Source: Tildeniella torsiva UHER 1998/13D
GTDB lineage: Bacteria > Cyanobacteriota > Cyanobacteriia > Phormidesmidales > Phormidesmidaceae
Direction of reading: 5' to 3'
NCBI GenBank assembly: GCA_019358835.1
Contig: JAHHIH010000017.1
Coordinates: 62,001-126,000 of the forward strand
DNA: 64,000 nucleotides
This document shows positions 52,070 through 59,651 of this stretch, piece by piece (position 1 is the first letter of the stretch; each line of letters starts with the position of its first letter). Below the pieces are notes generated by a model. That model did not search any database, was not told where the DNA came from, and saw only the letters and a list, made by a program, of their open reading frames with translations. Position numbers and translations under genes: made by a program.

Positions 52070-53749
52070 ATGGTGCCTATGCTTTACTCCTATTGCCGCT
52101 GTCTCCTATCGCTAAGCTTAGGCATTACGCTATCTAGCTGGGCTGCTGCTGGGCTGGCCGCCCCCGCCCCTCGTGCCCTAGCCGGTGATGGTTCGGAAAT
52201 CAATGTTAGCCAGGCCGAAACTGAAGCCTTAGAGCCGTCAGACCCTGTTGTTGTCCCGGAGGGTTCCCCTGCCGCTGGGGCAACCGAGCCAGGGCTAGAA
52301 CCTGGCGAAGAGGCTCAGCCTCTGGGGGCGGGCGAAACCACGTCGTCTTCACCGGGGAATGGCCCTTTGATCCCCCAGTCCGATCGCCCCACCGACCAGG
52401 GCTTTGTCACGCCGCCCGATTACCTGACCCCAACCCCCAACCCCCTGCTGGTGCCCACTCGGCCTGAGGAGGTAGAAATTCTGGGTACCCAGCCGCTGTC
52501 CCTCGAAACGGCCCTCGATCTGGCCTATCGCAACAGCGAGACCCTGCGCGCGGCCCAGCTTCAGCTAGAGCGCAGCCAGGCGGGGCTGCGGGCTCAACAG
52601 GCTACCCAACTGCCCACCGTAGATCTGGGTGCCGATGTGCAAACCAGCAATCAATCTTCGTCTGGGGGAGGGGGAACGTTCGACTCGACCAGCACCACCG
52701 CAGGCGCTACCCTGCGCACCGATTATGATCTGGGTCTTTCGGGGGAGCGATCGGCTCGGATTCGGGCGGCCGAGCGCCAGGTGCGAATTACGGAACTTCA
52801 GGTGGAACAAACCCGTGAAGAACTGCGGCTGAATACCACCACCGACTACTACGCGGTGCAGGAGGCCATTGAGCAAATTCGCATCAACCAGGCCTTTTTA
52901 GACGCCGCCGAGCGCAACCTGCGCGACACCCAGCTGCGAGAAGAGGTAGGGGTCGGCACTCGCTTTGACGTGCTGCAAGCCGAGGTGCAGGTGGCCAATG
53001 CGCGCCAAACCCTGACCCAGGCCATCAGCCAGCGACAGATTTCCCAGCGCCAGCTGGCCCGGCGGCTCAACATTCAGCCTTCGATCGACCTGACGACTTT
53101 AGCCGTCAACATTGCCGGGGCCTGGCCTCTCTCGCTGGAGGAAAGTATTGTGCTGGCTTTCCAGAACCGGGCCGAGCTGGAGCAGTTCTTAGTTGAGCGA
53201 GAGCTTAACGATGCCCAGCGTCAGGCCAGCCTGGCGGCGGTGCGCCCCAACCTGGGGGTGTTTGCCCAGTACGGGGCGCAGAGCTTGCTGACGTCGTCGT
53301 CGGGGGCATCGTCGAGCATTGACGACGGGTTTTCGGTGGGGGCACAGCTCAACTGGCGGCTGTTTGACGGCGGGGCCGCTCGAGCGATCGCCGCCCAGAG
53401 TGAAATCGACATCGAAACCGATGAGTCGGAATTCGAGAACGCCCGCAATGACATTCGCGTTCAGGTCGAAGAAGCCTACTACACCCTGGTGTCGAACCAA
53501 TCCAATATCGACACAGCCTCGGTGGCCGTCAACCAGGCTGAGGAGGCGCTGGAATTGGCCAACCTGCGGTTCAATGCCGGGGTGGGCACCCAGCTAGAGG
53601 TGATCAACGCCATTCGAGATCTGACTGAAGCCCAGGGCAACTTGGTAACCGCTGTGCTCGAATACAACCGCGCCCTGGCTCGGCTAGAGCGATCGGTGAG
53701 TAACTTGGATACCCCAACTGGCGATACTCCAGAAACAGTTGAAGAATAG
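52070..53749 (+). CDS. TolC family outer membrane efflux protein
   Basis: 559 residues. A signal peptide (CLLSLSLGITLSSWAAAGLAA) is followed by a long Glu/Pro-rich linker (to about residue 120), then the duplicated TolC barrel-tunnel domain: LSLETALDLAYRNSETLRAAQLQLERSQAGLRAQQA and LSLEESIVLAFQNRAELEQFLVERELN. The ends of the helices show TolC repeats (VEEAYYTLVSNQSNIDTA). It forms the outer membrane channel for type I secretion and RND/ABC efflux. In cyanobacteria the single TolC-type protein is often used for many systems; no inner membrane partner is adjacent. ATG at 52070, or the ATG at 52079. The acidic linker is unusual but seen in other cyanobacterial homologs. Confidence 0.93.
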   Translation: MVPMLYSYCRCLLSLSLGITLSSWAAAGLAAPAPRALAGDGSEINVSQAETEALEPSDPVVVPEGSPAAGATEPGLEPGEEAQPLGAGETTSSSPGNGPLIPQSDRPTDQGFVTPPDYLTPTPNPLLVPTRPEEVEILGTQPLSLETALDLAYRNSETLRAAQLQLERSQAGLRAQQATQLPTVDLGADVQTSNQSSSGGGGTFDSTSTTAGATLRTDYDLGLSGERSARIRAAERQVRITELQVEQTREELRLNTTTDYYAVQEAIEQIRINQAFLDAAERNLRDTQLREEVGVGTRFDVLQAEVQVANARQTLTQAISQRQISQRQLARRLNIQPSIDLTTLAVNIAGAWPLSLEESIVLAFQNRAELEQFLVERELNDAQRQASLAAVRPNLGVFAQYGAQSLLTSSSGASSSIDDGFSVGAQLNWRLFDGGAARAIAAQSEIDIETDESEFENARNDIRVQVEEAYYTLVSNQSNIDTASVAVNQAEEALELANLRFNAGVGTQLEVINAIRDLTEAQGNLVTAVLEYNRALARLERSVSNLDTPTGDTPETVEE

Positions 53750-53781
53750 GCACGGGGCAGTGTTGGCAATTCTCCTGTGCT

Positions 53782-54303
53782 ATGGCTGATCTTTACCTTG
53801 ATGTCGACAGCTACCAAGCCATAGTCGAAGCGGCTGTCGCTGGCTATCCCAAAGAATGCTGTGGGCTGCTAGTGGGTCAGCGTAGGTCTGGGGAAGAGCC
53901 GTCCGGCGAGGCCGACTGTCGCACTGTAGTAGAGGTTGTCGCCCTAAACAATGCCTGGGAGCCTTCGCTGCTGGACTACACTGACCCCGCAGGCGATGGA
54001 GACCACAGCCTGAACGATCGCTACTGGATCGACCCCGCCGATATGCTGGCAGTGCAGCGAACGGCGCGGGAGCGAGGGCTGGAGATTATTGGCGTATTTC
54101 ACTCGCACCCCGACCATGTAGCAGTGCCGTCGGAGTGCGATCGCACCCTTGCCTGGCCCGTCTATTCTTACGTGATTGTGTCTGTGGTCGAGGGCGAAGT
54201 CGCCGATCTCAAAAGCTGGCGACTCAACGACCAAAACCAGTTCGAGCCCGAGCCTGTGAAAATGATTGGATCATCTGCCAACAAAGCCCCATTCTTGTCC
54301 TAA
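53782..54303 (+). CDS. M67 family (JAMM/MPN+) metallopeptidase
   Basis: 173-residue zinc peptidase with the JAMM motif intact: ECCGLLVGQ (catalytic Glu) and FHSHPDHVAVPSECD (H-x-H-x10-D). Bacterial members cut ubiquitin-like sulfur carrier proteins or act beside them; Mec+ proteins in cysteine synthesis remove C-terminal residues from CysO. The next gene is an E1-like MoeB, fitting this link, but no small ThiS/MoaD/CysO-like gene is adjacent. ATG at 53782 is 32 bp after tolC. A terminator separates it from moeB. Confidence 0.92.
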   Translation: MADLYLDVDSYQAIVEAAVAGYPKECCGLLVGQRRSGEEPSGEADCRTVVEVVALNNAWEPSLLDYTDPAGDGDHSLNDRYWIDPADMLAVQRTARERGLEIIGVFHSHPDHVAVPSECDRTLAWPVYSYVIVSVVEGEVADLKSWRLNDQNQFEPEPVKMIGSSANKAPFLS

Positions 54304-54317
54304 GCTGAAAAGACGTG

Positions 54318-54350
54318 AAAAACGGTCGTGCCCCAGACCGTTTTTTGTTT
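54318..54350 (+). terminator. Rho-independent terminator between the M67 and moeB genes
   Basis: A 10-bp stem (AAAAACGGTC at 54318-54327 with GACCGTTTTT at 54336-54345), 8-nt loop, then more T residues. It lies just 29 bp before the moeB ATG, so moeB needs its own promoter or read-through. Confidence 0.88.
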
Positions 54351-54378
54351 TTACTGCCACAGTTTCTCTGCCGAGGCC

Positions 54379-55551
54379 ATGCTCAACCCAAACCTGGACG
54401 ACATTCAGCTCACCAAAGAGGAGTACGAGCGCTACTCCCGCCACATCATTCTGCCGGAGGTAGGTCTCGACGGGCAGAAGAAGCTCAAGGCCGCCAGCGT
54501 GCTCTGCGTGGGCACTGGGGGATTGGGTTCACCGCTGCTGCTGTACCTGGCCGCCGCTGGCATTGGCCGCATCGGCATTGTTGACTTTGACACGGTCGAT
54601 CAGTCGAACCTCCACCGCCAGGTAATCCACAGCGAGTCGTGGGTGGGCAAGCCCAAAATCGAGTCAGCCAAGAGCCGCATTCTCGAAATCAATCCCCACT
54701 GTCAGGTTGACCTCTACGAAACCCGCCTCAGCGCTGAGAATGCCCTGGGGATCTTCGAGCCCTACGACGTCGTGGTTGACGGCACCGACAACTTCCCCAC
54801 CCGCTACCTGGTCAATGACGCCTGCGTGCTGCTGGGCAAGCCCAACGTCTACGGCTCTATCTTTCGCTTTGAGGGGCAGGCCACAGTTTTTAACTATCAA
54901 GACGGCCCCAACTACCGCGACCTCTACCCCGAGCCGCCGCCGCCGGGGCTGGTGCCCTCCTGTGCCGAGGGCGGCGTGCTGGGCGTGCTGCCCGGCATCA
55001 TTGGCGTCATCCAAGCCAACGAGACCATCAAAGTGATTTTGGGCACGGGCACCACTCTCAGCGGTCGACTGCTGCTCTACAATGCCTTGGAGATGACCTT
55101 TAGAGAACTGAAGCTACGGCCCAACCCCGTACGCCCGGTGATCGATAAGTTGATCGACTACGAAGAGTTCTGCGGCATTCCCCAGGCGCGTATGGAGGCA
55201 GAGAAGGAATTGGCTGACATCTCCGAAATGACCGTCACCGAACTCAAACAGGTGCTCGATAGCGGTGACGATAACGTTCTGCTGCTCGACGTGCGCAACC
55301 CTAACGAGTACGAAATTGCCCGCATCCCCGGCTCGGTGCTGGTGCCTCTGCCCGACATTGAGAATGGCGACGGGGTTGACAAGGTCAAGAGCCTGCTCAA
55401 CGGCCATCGGCTAATTGTGCACTGCAAGATGGGGGGGCGATCGGCCAAAGCCCTAGGCATTCTCAAGCAGCACGGCATTGAGGGCACCAATGTGAAAGGC
55501 GGCATCACCGCCTGGAGCCAAGAGGTCGATGCTTCTGTACCCGAGTATTAA
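54379..55551 (+). CDS. moeB: Molybdopterin-synthase adenylyltransferase MoeB with C-terminal rhodanese domain
   Basis: 390 residues. The E1-like domain has YSRHIILPEVGLDGQKKL, ATP loop GTGGLGSP, FDTVDQSNLHRQV and VPSCAEGGVLGVLPG; the C-terminal rhodanese domain has LLLDVRNPNEYEIARIPGSV and the active cysteine in VHCKMGGRSAKAL. It adenylates the C-terminus of a sulfur carrier (MoaD or ThiS) and passes sulfur, like eukaryotic MOCS3/Uba4. The zinc-binding CxxC pairs of E. coli MoeB are missing (residues NPVRP stand in the second place). The ATG at 54379 is chosen since it starts MLNPNLDDIQLT; the frame is open upstream through the terminator, which argues against a longer start. Confidence 0.95.
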   Translation: MLNPNLDDIQLTKEEYERYSRHIILPEVGLDGQKKLKAASVLCVGTGGLGSPLLLYLAAAGIGRIGIVDFDTVDQSNLHRQVIHSESWVGKPKIESAKSRILEINPHCQVDLYETRLSAENALGIFEPYDVVVDGTDNFPTRYLVNDACVLLGKPNVYGSIFRFEGQATVFNYQDGPNYRDLYPEPPPPGLVPSCAEGGVLGVLPGIIGVIQANETIKVILGTGTTLSGRLLLYNALEMTFRELKLRPNPVRPVIDKLIDYEEFCGIPQARMEAEKELADISEMTVTELKQVLDSGDDNVLLLDVRNPNEYEIARIPGSVLVPLPDIENGDGVDKVKSLLNGHRLIVHCKMGGRSAKALGILKQHGIEGTNVKGGITAWSQEVDASVPEY

Positions 55552-55556
55552 CCTGT

Positions 55557-55577
55557 AGGGTGGGCAGTGCCCACCCT
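55557..55577. repeat. Short palindromic repeat (AGGGTGGGC-type)
   Basis: A perfect 9-bp stem (AGGGTGGGC / GCCCACCCT) with a 3-nt AGT loop. Near-identical GTAGGGTGGGCA-TGCCCACC hairpins are scattered through many cyanobacterial genomes. It lies 6 bp after the moeB stop. Confidence 0.65.
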
Positions 55578-55613
55578 CAACCCCGATCGGGCTAGCCGAT
55601 CGCTGCCCAATGC

Positions 55614-55651
55614 AGAATGCCCCGGTGGAAACCCCTCCATCGGGGCATTCT
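55614..55651 (+). terminator. Possible terminator hairpin after moeB
   Basis: AGAATGCCCCG (55614-55624) pairs with CGGGGCATTCT (55641-55651), an 11-bp perfect core extended inward by imperfect pairs. The following GTTTAGC is a weak T-run, so it may be a terminator or a processing hairpin. Confidence 0.5.
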
Positions 55652-55704
55652 GTTTAGCAGGGGCATCCAACCCTATTGATCCGTTAAGCTAGAGACATCC
55701 ACGC

Positions 55705-56205
55705 ATGGTTCCGTGGCTCAACTTTCTATCGCTAATCCCGGCCACGACGGTCACACTGCTGCTAATCAGCATCGCCTTTCTGCGGTTTTATAATGAGCAA
55801 GATTTTACCTTCCTCGGCCTCATCGCCAACCCCAGAGTCTGGAGTAACCGACTCACTGTGGCGGCCTTCCTGGCTGCGATGGCTAATTTCGGCATTGAGT
55901 GGGACCGTCGAAATCGAGAAACAGACCGCCTGGCTGAGGAAGAGCAACGAAGAGCTGAGGAAGAGCAACGAAGAGCTGAGGAAGAGCAACGAAGAGCTGA
56001 GGAAGAGCAACGAAGAGTTGCGGCAGAACGAGCAGAAGGAAATCGAAGAGCTGCGGCAGAAGAACAGGCGGCTCGCCGAGCTGCAGTCGAAATTGAACGA
56101 GATTTTGCATTCTTAAGCTATCTGCTTGAGCCCTCCTCTGAGAATCAACGTCGATTGTCTCAGGTCATTGCTCTGCTGGGCGAGTATCGCGACACGCTAG
56201 GGTAA
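55705..56205 (+). CDS. Membrane protein with perfect heptad coiled-coil repeat
   Basis: 166 residues. Two hydrophobic segments (WLNFLSLIPATTVTLLLISIAFL, LTVAAFLAAMANFGIEW) are followed by a coiled coil in which AEEEQRR is repeated four times without change, then a further charged helix and an ordered C-terminal region (FLSYLLEPSSENQRRLSQVIALLGEYRDTL). The heptad run is encoded by four identical 21-bp repeats at 55933-56016. ATG at 55705; the frame choice is supported by the natural-looking ends. A second frame is open through the repeat and also reads as heptads, but its upstream part does not look coding. No known family was recognised. Confidence 0.65.
   Translation: MVPWLNFLSLIPATTVTLLLISIAFLRFYNEQDFTFLGLIANPRVWSNRLTVAAFLAAMANFGIEWDRRNRETDRLAEEEQRRAEEEQRRAEEEQRRAEEEQRRVAAERAEGNRRAAAEEQAARRAAVEIERDFAFLSYLLEPSSENQRRLSQVIALLGEYRDTLG
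55933..56016 (+). repeat. Four perfect 21-bp tandem repeats inside the coiled-coil gene
   Basis: Unit GCTGAGGAAGAGCAACGAAG plus A, copied exactly at 55933, 55954, 55975 and 55996. Twenty-one bases give seven codons, matching one heptad, so unit number can change without disturbing frame or coiled-coil phase. Perfect identity suggests recent slippage or a strain-variable length. Confidence 0.95.
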
Positions 56206-56304
56206 ATGGCTCTAGCTACACGTGCTTTCAATCAAGCATTCAAGTGATGCGTTATGCCTCAGAGTTGTTATCATCGGGCACGGGTTCCTTGGGAGGTAGG
56301 GCAG

Positions 56305-56934
56305 ATGATGAGGTTTAAACGTAGTCTTAGGGGTGCGCTCTTCCCGATGGAAGTGCCTTGGGCCATCGCCCTAAAGAGCGGGTCTCTAGCCCTTGCCGCC
56401 CTAGCGCTCACTACCCATCCCGGCTGGGCACTGCCAGGGCAAACGGTGAACCTAACCGAGTCGTGGATTCGCAACAACCCCACCCTTAGGCCTGGCCCCA
56501 ACGAGCGCCTGGCGATCAACCGACTAGTTGCCCCTGGGCAGCGGTTTACTTTCCAAGCGTCGGTGTTTCCCATCAGTGGCGTAGCGCCCGATCAAAACCC
56601 TCGCCAGATTCGTTCTGAGCGCTTTAGCCTGTCCGACCATGCCAACCCCATCACCGTAGAACGGCTTGATGAGTCGTTGCGAGCCATCTACGGGCAAGAA
56701 ATTTTTAACGACTATCGCCAGGCGACAGTGCTGCTGCGCTACCCGGCCCGAGGGGCGAGACCAGCCCCGACCGATAATCCCAATCTGGTGCTACGGGGTG
56801 AAGTGCGGCAGGGAGAGCGGTTTGCCTATTGGCAAGAGATTGCTTACGATCGCGCCGGTACTGCCTACCTGGGCCGCATGGCCGTCTTTGTCAAAGATGA
56901 CCTGCCAGCCCTACAAACCCAGCTTGCTCCCTAG
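56305..56934 (+). CDS. Exported hypothetical protein
   Basis: 209 residues with a signal or anchor at about 20-45 (IALKSGSLALAALALTTHPGWALPG, shown as SLALAALALTTHPGWAL). The mature part (TVNLTESWIRNNPTLRPGPNERLAINRL) resembles beta-rich periplasmic proteins; later YRQATVLLRYP and YWQEIAYDRAGTAYLGRM are also strand-like. GGGAGG stands 8 nt before the ATG at 56305; a second ATG is 3 nt later. It is convergent with the petP-like gene. No family is recognised. The last residues (VKDDLPALQTQLAP) lack any anchor. Confidence 0.7.
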   Translation: MMRFKRSLRGALFPMEVPWAIALKSGSLALAALALTTHPGWALPGQTVNLTESWIRNNPTLRPGPNERLAINRLVAPGQRFTFQASVFPISGVAPDQNPRQIRSERFSLSDHANPITVERLDESLRAIYGQEIFNDYRQATVLLRYPARGARPAPTDNPNLVLRGEVRQGERFAYWQEIAYDRAGTAYLGRMAVFVKDDLPALQTQLAP

Positions 56935-56944
56935 GGGCGATCGC

Positions 56945-57820
56945 TCACATATGTAGCCAAGTGGCCGCTAAGGGCAGGGCTACAGCAACTAGCCTGGCTA
57001 GCCGTCCTCCTCGGCGGGTCGGAAGGGTCGTCATGGGGTTGGATTCTACTAAAGCGTTGACCCGCTGCTCTAGGCGAGTGAGCGATAAAGCCTCATTGAA
57101 GCCTACACAGGAGGTGATTTCGGCCTCTAGGGGGTGAGGGATGGAAGCCAGGGCCATCTGGCGGGCCAGTTTCACCAAAAGTTCTGCCAAGAGGAGCGGA
57201 TCGCTGGTGTTAGCGGCTTGGTGGTCGGCCCGCATCTCTCGCAGCAGCAGCAGTTCTTCCCACAGAGATGTGGTATTGGGTAGCCAGCAGGCAAAGCGCC
57301 GCACGACCCCTAGCCAGAAGAACCAAAAAGGGTCGCGATAGTCAGCGTGGGCCTGTTCGTGGGCCAGTATGGCCTGCTGTTCGGCAGGGGTCAGCTGCTC
57401 TAGCCAGCCCCGACTGACCAGCAGGGTCGATCTCCACAGCCCTACCTGGGCCGCCATGGGCCAATCGAGGGGCAAACATCGGGCTGGCCCCACCTCGGGC
57501 AAGATCACCACAGGATATTGTCGCAGCCGCCACTGGGTTCGTACTGTCTGCCCCAGCGCATGGGCAAAAACTCCACCGGCCAAGGTCAACACTCCCAGGC
57601 TGAGCCAGCACCCGACTGGGCTCACCGACCAGCCCAGCATGGTGCCATGGTGACCCATGGCCAGGACAGCACCAGCGGCCAGCATCACCATCAGCGGCGG
57701 CAAACAAAAGGCGCTCAGGGCAGATTCCCAACGGGTTTGCCAGGGGCCAGTGGGCCGTTGCCATCGCCACCGCCAAACTACAGCAACCAAAATTGTGAAC
57801 ACTATGAGGCTGCTGTGCAT
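56945..57820 (-). CDS. petP: M56/BlaR1-type membrane metalloprotease, PetP-like
   Basis: 291 residues with four membrane segments and an M56-type zinc protease domain: HEXXH is in ILAHEQAHADYRDPF, and a third ligand in LLLREMRADHQAA. It lacks the penicillin-binding C-terminal domain of BlaR1. In Synechocystis, PetP (slr0241) is such a protease and inactivates PetR (slr0240) on copper, switching petE/petJ expression. Here the BlaI-type gene is directly upstream and petJ divergent from both, so the same role is likely; the symbol is by context. The ATG at 57820 overlaps the upstream TGA by one base (TGATG), a translational coupling; a GTG one codon earlier is less likely. Confidence 0.82.
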   Translation of the reverse strand: MHSSLIVFTILVAVVWRWRWQRPTGPWQTRWESALSAFCLPPLMVMLAAGAVLAMGHHGTMLGWSVSPVGCWLSLGVLTLAGGVFAHALGQTVRTQWRLRQYPVVILPEVGPARCLPLDWPMAAQVGLWRSTLLVSRGWLEQLTPAEQQAILAHEQAHADYRDPFWFFWLGVVRRFACWLPNTTSLWEELLLLREMRADHQAANTSDPLLLAELLVKLARQMALASIPHPLEAEITSCVGFNEALSLTRLEQRVNALVESNPMTTLPTRRGGRLARLVAVALPLAATWLHM

Positions 57821-58272
57821 CACGCGTCCTTCTCCTCGGATTGGCTGTCCTGGGTGTGGCGCAGGGCTCGCAGGCGGGCGGCGATCGCATCCAATTTATC
57901 CAAATCAGCCACATCTAGGCTGTCGGCAAAGGCGGCCACAATGTCGGGGCTGCCCACCGCCAAAAAACTTTGAAGCTGCTGGTGAGCCGTCAGCAGGGCT
58001 GCCTCCTGTTGAGACACCGTCGGCTGCCACTGATAAACCTGGCGAGTTTTCCCCGCCTGAATGGCCTCGCGTCTGAGCCAGCCTTTTTTAGCTAGCCGCT
58101 GAAGCACTGTCGTCACCGAAGCCTGGGTCAGGTCGCGATCGGGGTCAGCCAGAATATGGTCGTGAATCACCTTGACGGTGGCCCCGCCTTTAGCCCAGAT
58201 GATGGCGAGGATCTCGGCCTCTAGAGGCCCAAGGGAGAGTTGACGGGGACGGTGGCGAGGGAGGGGGGACAT
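57820..58272 (-). CDS. petR: BlaI/MecI/CopY-family repressor, PetR-like
   Basis: 150-residue winged-helix repressor. N-terminal LGPLEAEILAIIWAKGGATVKVIHDHIL and the recognition helix TQASVTTVLQRLAKKGWLRRE match the BlaI/MecI/CopY family (visible piece SVTTVLQRLAKKGWL); the C-terminal half has the dimer helices AALLTAHQQLQSFLAVGS. In Synechocystis PetR (slr0240) represses or activates the copper-dependent switch between plastocyanin (petE) and cytochrome c6 (petJ). The gene is divergent from petJ with 155 bp between, and a protease partner overlaps its 3' end, so a copper switch at this locus is a strong inference. ATG at 58272. Confidence 0.87.
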   Translation of the reverse strand: MSPLPRHRPRQLSLGPLEAEILAIIWAKGGATVKVIHDHILADPDRDLTQASVTTVLQRLAKKGWLRREAIQAGKTRQVYQWQPTVSQQEAALLTAHQQLQSFLAVGSPDIVAAFADSLDVADLDKLDAIAARLRALRHTQDSQSEEKDA

Positions 58273-58427
58273 GGGTGGGCGGGGGTGGGGATAAGCCTTA
58301 GTTTAGGGGATGGGGCCGCCTGGGCAGTGGGCTTGCATTCTGTAATAGTTGACGGGCTGTCTTTTGATGTCAATGGCCTGTTGCCAGACAATGCCTCAGG
58401 AGAGGATGTTTTGGCTGTTGACAATCT
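58273..58427. promoter_or_regulatory. petR/petJ divergent control region
   Basis: The 155-bp region between the PetR-like gene and petJ should hold the PetR operators. Candidate symmetrical elements are TTGAC (58349-58353) with GTCAA (58369-58373), and GAC-N5-GTC at 58351-58361. AGGAGAGG lies at about 58397-58404, far (over 20 nt) from the petJ ATG. No perfect CopY/BlaI-type TACA-N2-TGTA palindrome is seen. Confidence 0.35.
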
Positions 58428-58760
58428 ATGAAAAAGTTTGCGTTTGTGTTGGCGGCTGCGATCGCAGCCCTCGCCCTGTGGATTGCTCCAGTAGCCCAGA
58501 CCGCCGACTTGGGGCATGGTGGCCAGGTGTTTGGCAACAACTGCGCCGCCTGTCACATTGGCGGCAATAACGTGGTCAACGGGGCTAAAACCCTGAAGCA
58601 GGCGGACCTCGAAAAGTATGATATGGCTTCTGTGGAAGCGATTGTAGCTCAGGTAACCAACGGCAAAAATGCCATGCCCGCCTTTAAGGGTCGCCTCAGC
58701 GATGGGGATATCGTCGATGTGGCCACCTACGTGCTCAGCCAGGCTGAGCAGGGTTGGTAG
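58428..58760 (+). CDS. petJ: Cytochrome c6
   Basis: 110-residue lumenal electron carrier between cytochrome b6f and photosystem I, used instead of plastocyanin when copper is scarce. A signal peptide ([21 protein letters not shown]) is cut before ADLGHGG. The heme site is CAACH (Cys39, Cys42, His43) and the axial methionine is Met83 in NAMPAF. Mature length is normal. ATG at 58428. The divergent PetR/PetP pair is the expected copper control. The TPR gene begins 91 bp downstream on the same strand. Confidence 0.97.
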   Translation: MKKFAFVLAAAIAALALWIAPVAQTADLGHGGQVFGNNCAACHIGGNNVVNGAKTLKQADLEKYDMASVEAIVAQVTNGKNAMPAFKGRLSDGDIVDVATYVLSQAEQGW

Positions 58761-58851
58761 ATCAGGTTCAATTATGTTCCCTAGCCCCCTCGCCGCTGTG
58801 GCCCTCGCTGCTATGGCTGGAAGGGTTTTTATTGACATAGAGGTGATGGTG

Positions 58852-59628
58852 ATGGGCTTTTATCGACTGCTGCTGGCCTTGGGTTTAGGGCTGTTGCTAG
58901 GGTTGGGTGGGCCGGGGGATTGGGCACGGGCTGACCCAGCGCCCGGCGATCGCTGTTTCCTAGAGGTGCAGCTAGAGCATTACCCAGCGGCGATCGCCCT
59001 CTGTACCGAGGCCCTCGATCGACAGCCTGACGCCGCAGACTATCGCCTCAGCCGAGGATTGGCCCTCTACCGCATTGGTCACTACGCCGAGGCGCTGATG
59101 GACAATAGCCAGGTCTTGGCGGCCCATCCAGAGGACTATCGGGCTTTCTACAACCAGGGACTAGTTCGGGTGGCGCTGCACGATTTTCAGAGTGCGATCG
59201 CAGACTTTGACCGAGCCGCCGATCTCACCGCCGAGCCAAATCCCTTGGTCGAGATTTATGACGATCGCGGCCTCGCTAAACTCATGGCCGCCCAGCCCCA
59301 GGCAGCCCTAAACGACTTTGAGCGGGCTCTCGCCATCAACAGCAAAGACACCCGTGCCCTGTTTAACCACGGCTGCGCCTGTCACCAGTTGGGCCACATC
59401 AATGCTGCGCTGGCCGACCTGAATCGAGTGCTGGTGCTGGAGCCCGACCATGCTCGCACCTACTTGAAGCGAGGGGTGATGCGCCAGTCGCTGGGCGACA
59501 GTGCCGGTGGACTGGCCGATCTCCGGCAGGCTGCCCACTGCGCCCAGGTTCAGGGGCAACCCCACCTGCACCACTACATCCTCACTCTGCTGAATGAGTG
59601 GAAAACCCCTACCACATCCCTGGGGTAG
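58852..59628 (+). CDS. Membrane-anchored or exported TPR protein
   Basis: 258 residues: a hydrophobic start (LLLALGLGLLLGLGGPG, probably cleaved after ARA) and about five TPR repeats to the end (YPAAIALCTEALDRQPDA, YAEALMDNSQVLAAHPEDY, FQSAIADFDRAADL, PQAALNDFERALAINSKD, INAALADLNRVLVLEPDH). TPRs act as scaffolds; partners are unknown. The ATG at 58852 has GAGG 8 nt upstream; the frame is open further upstream into petJ but lacks support. The TPR type with Cys-x-x-Cys-like CACHQLG is a minor oddity (Cys pair). It is convergent with the hydrolase gene. Confidence 0.82.
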   Translation: MGFYRLLLALGLGLLLGLGGPGDWARADPAPGDRCFLEVQLEHYPAAIALCTEALDRQPDAADYRLSRGLALYRIGHYAEALMDNSQVLAAHPEDYRAFYNQGLVRVALHDFQSAIADFDRAADLTAEPNPLVEIYDDRGLAKLMAAQPQAALNDFERALAINSKDTRALFNHGCACHQLGHINAALADLNRVLVLEPDHARTYLKRGVMRQSLGDSAGGLADLRQAAHCAQVQGQPHLHHYILTLLNEWKTPTTSLG

Positions 59629-59651
59629 CGCCAATCCTTCTCACCTGCGAT

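Noticed and set aside
55793-56116. Second open frame through the 21-bp repeats, reading as heptads
   Set aside because: The repeat unit is a multiple of three, so other frames stay open through it. The part before the repeats does not look coding; the frame starting at 55705 has two membrane helices and an ordered end. Recorded as a finding only because both frames give heptads.
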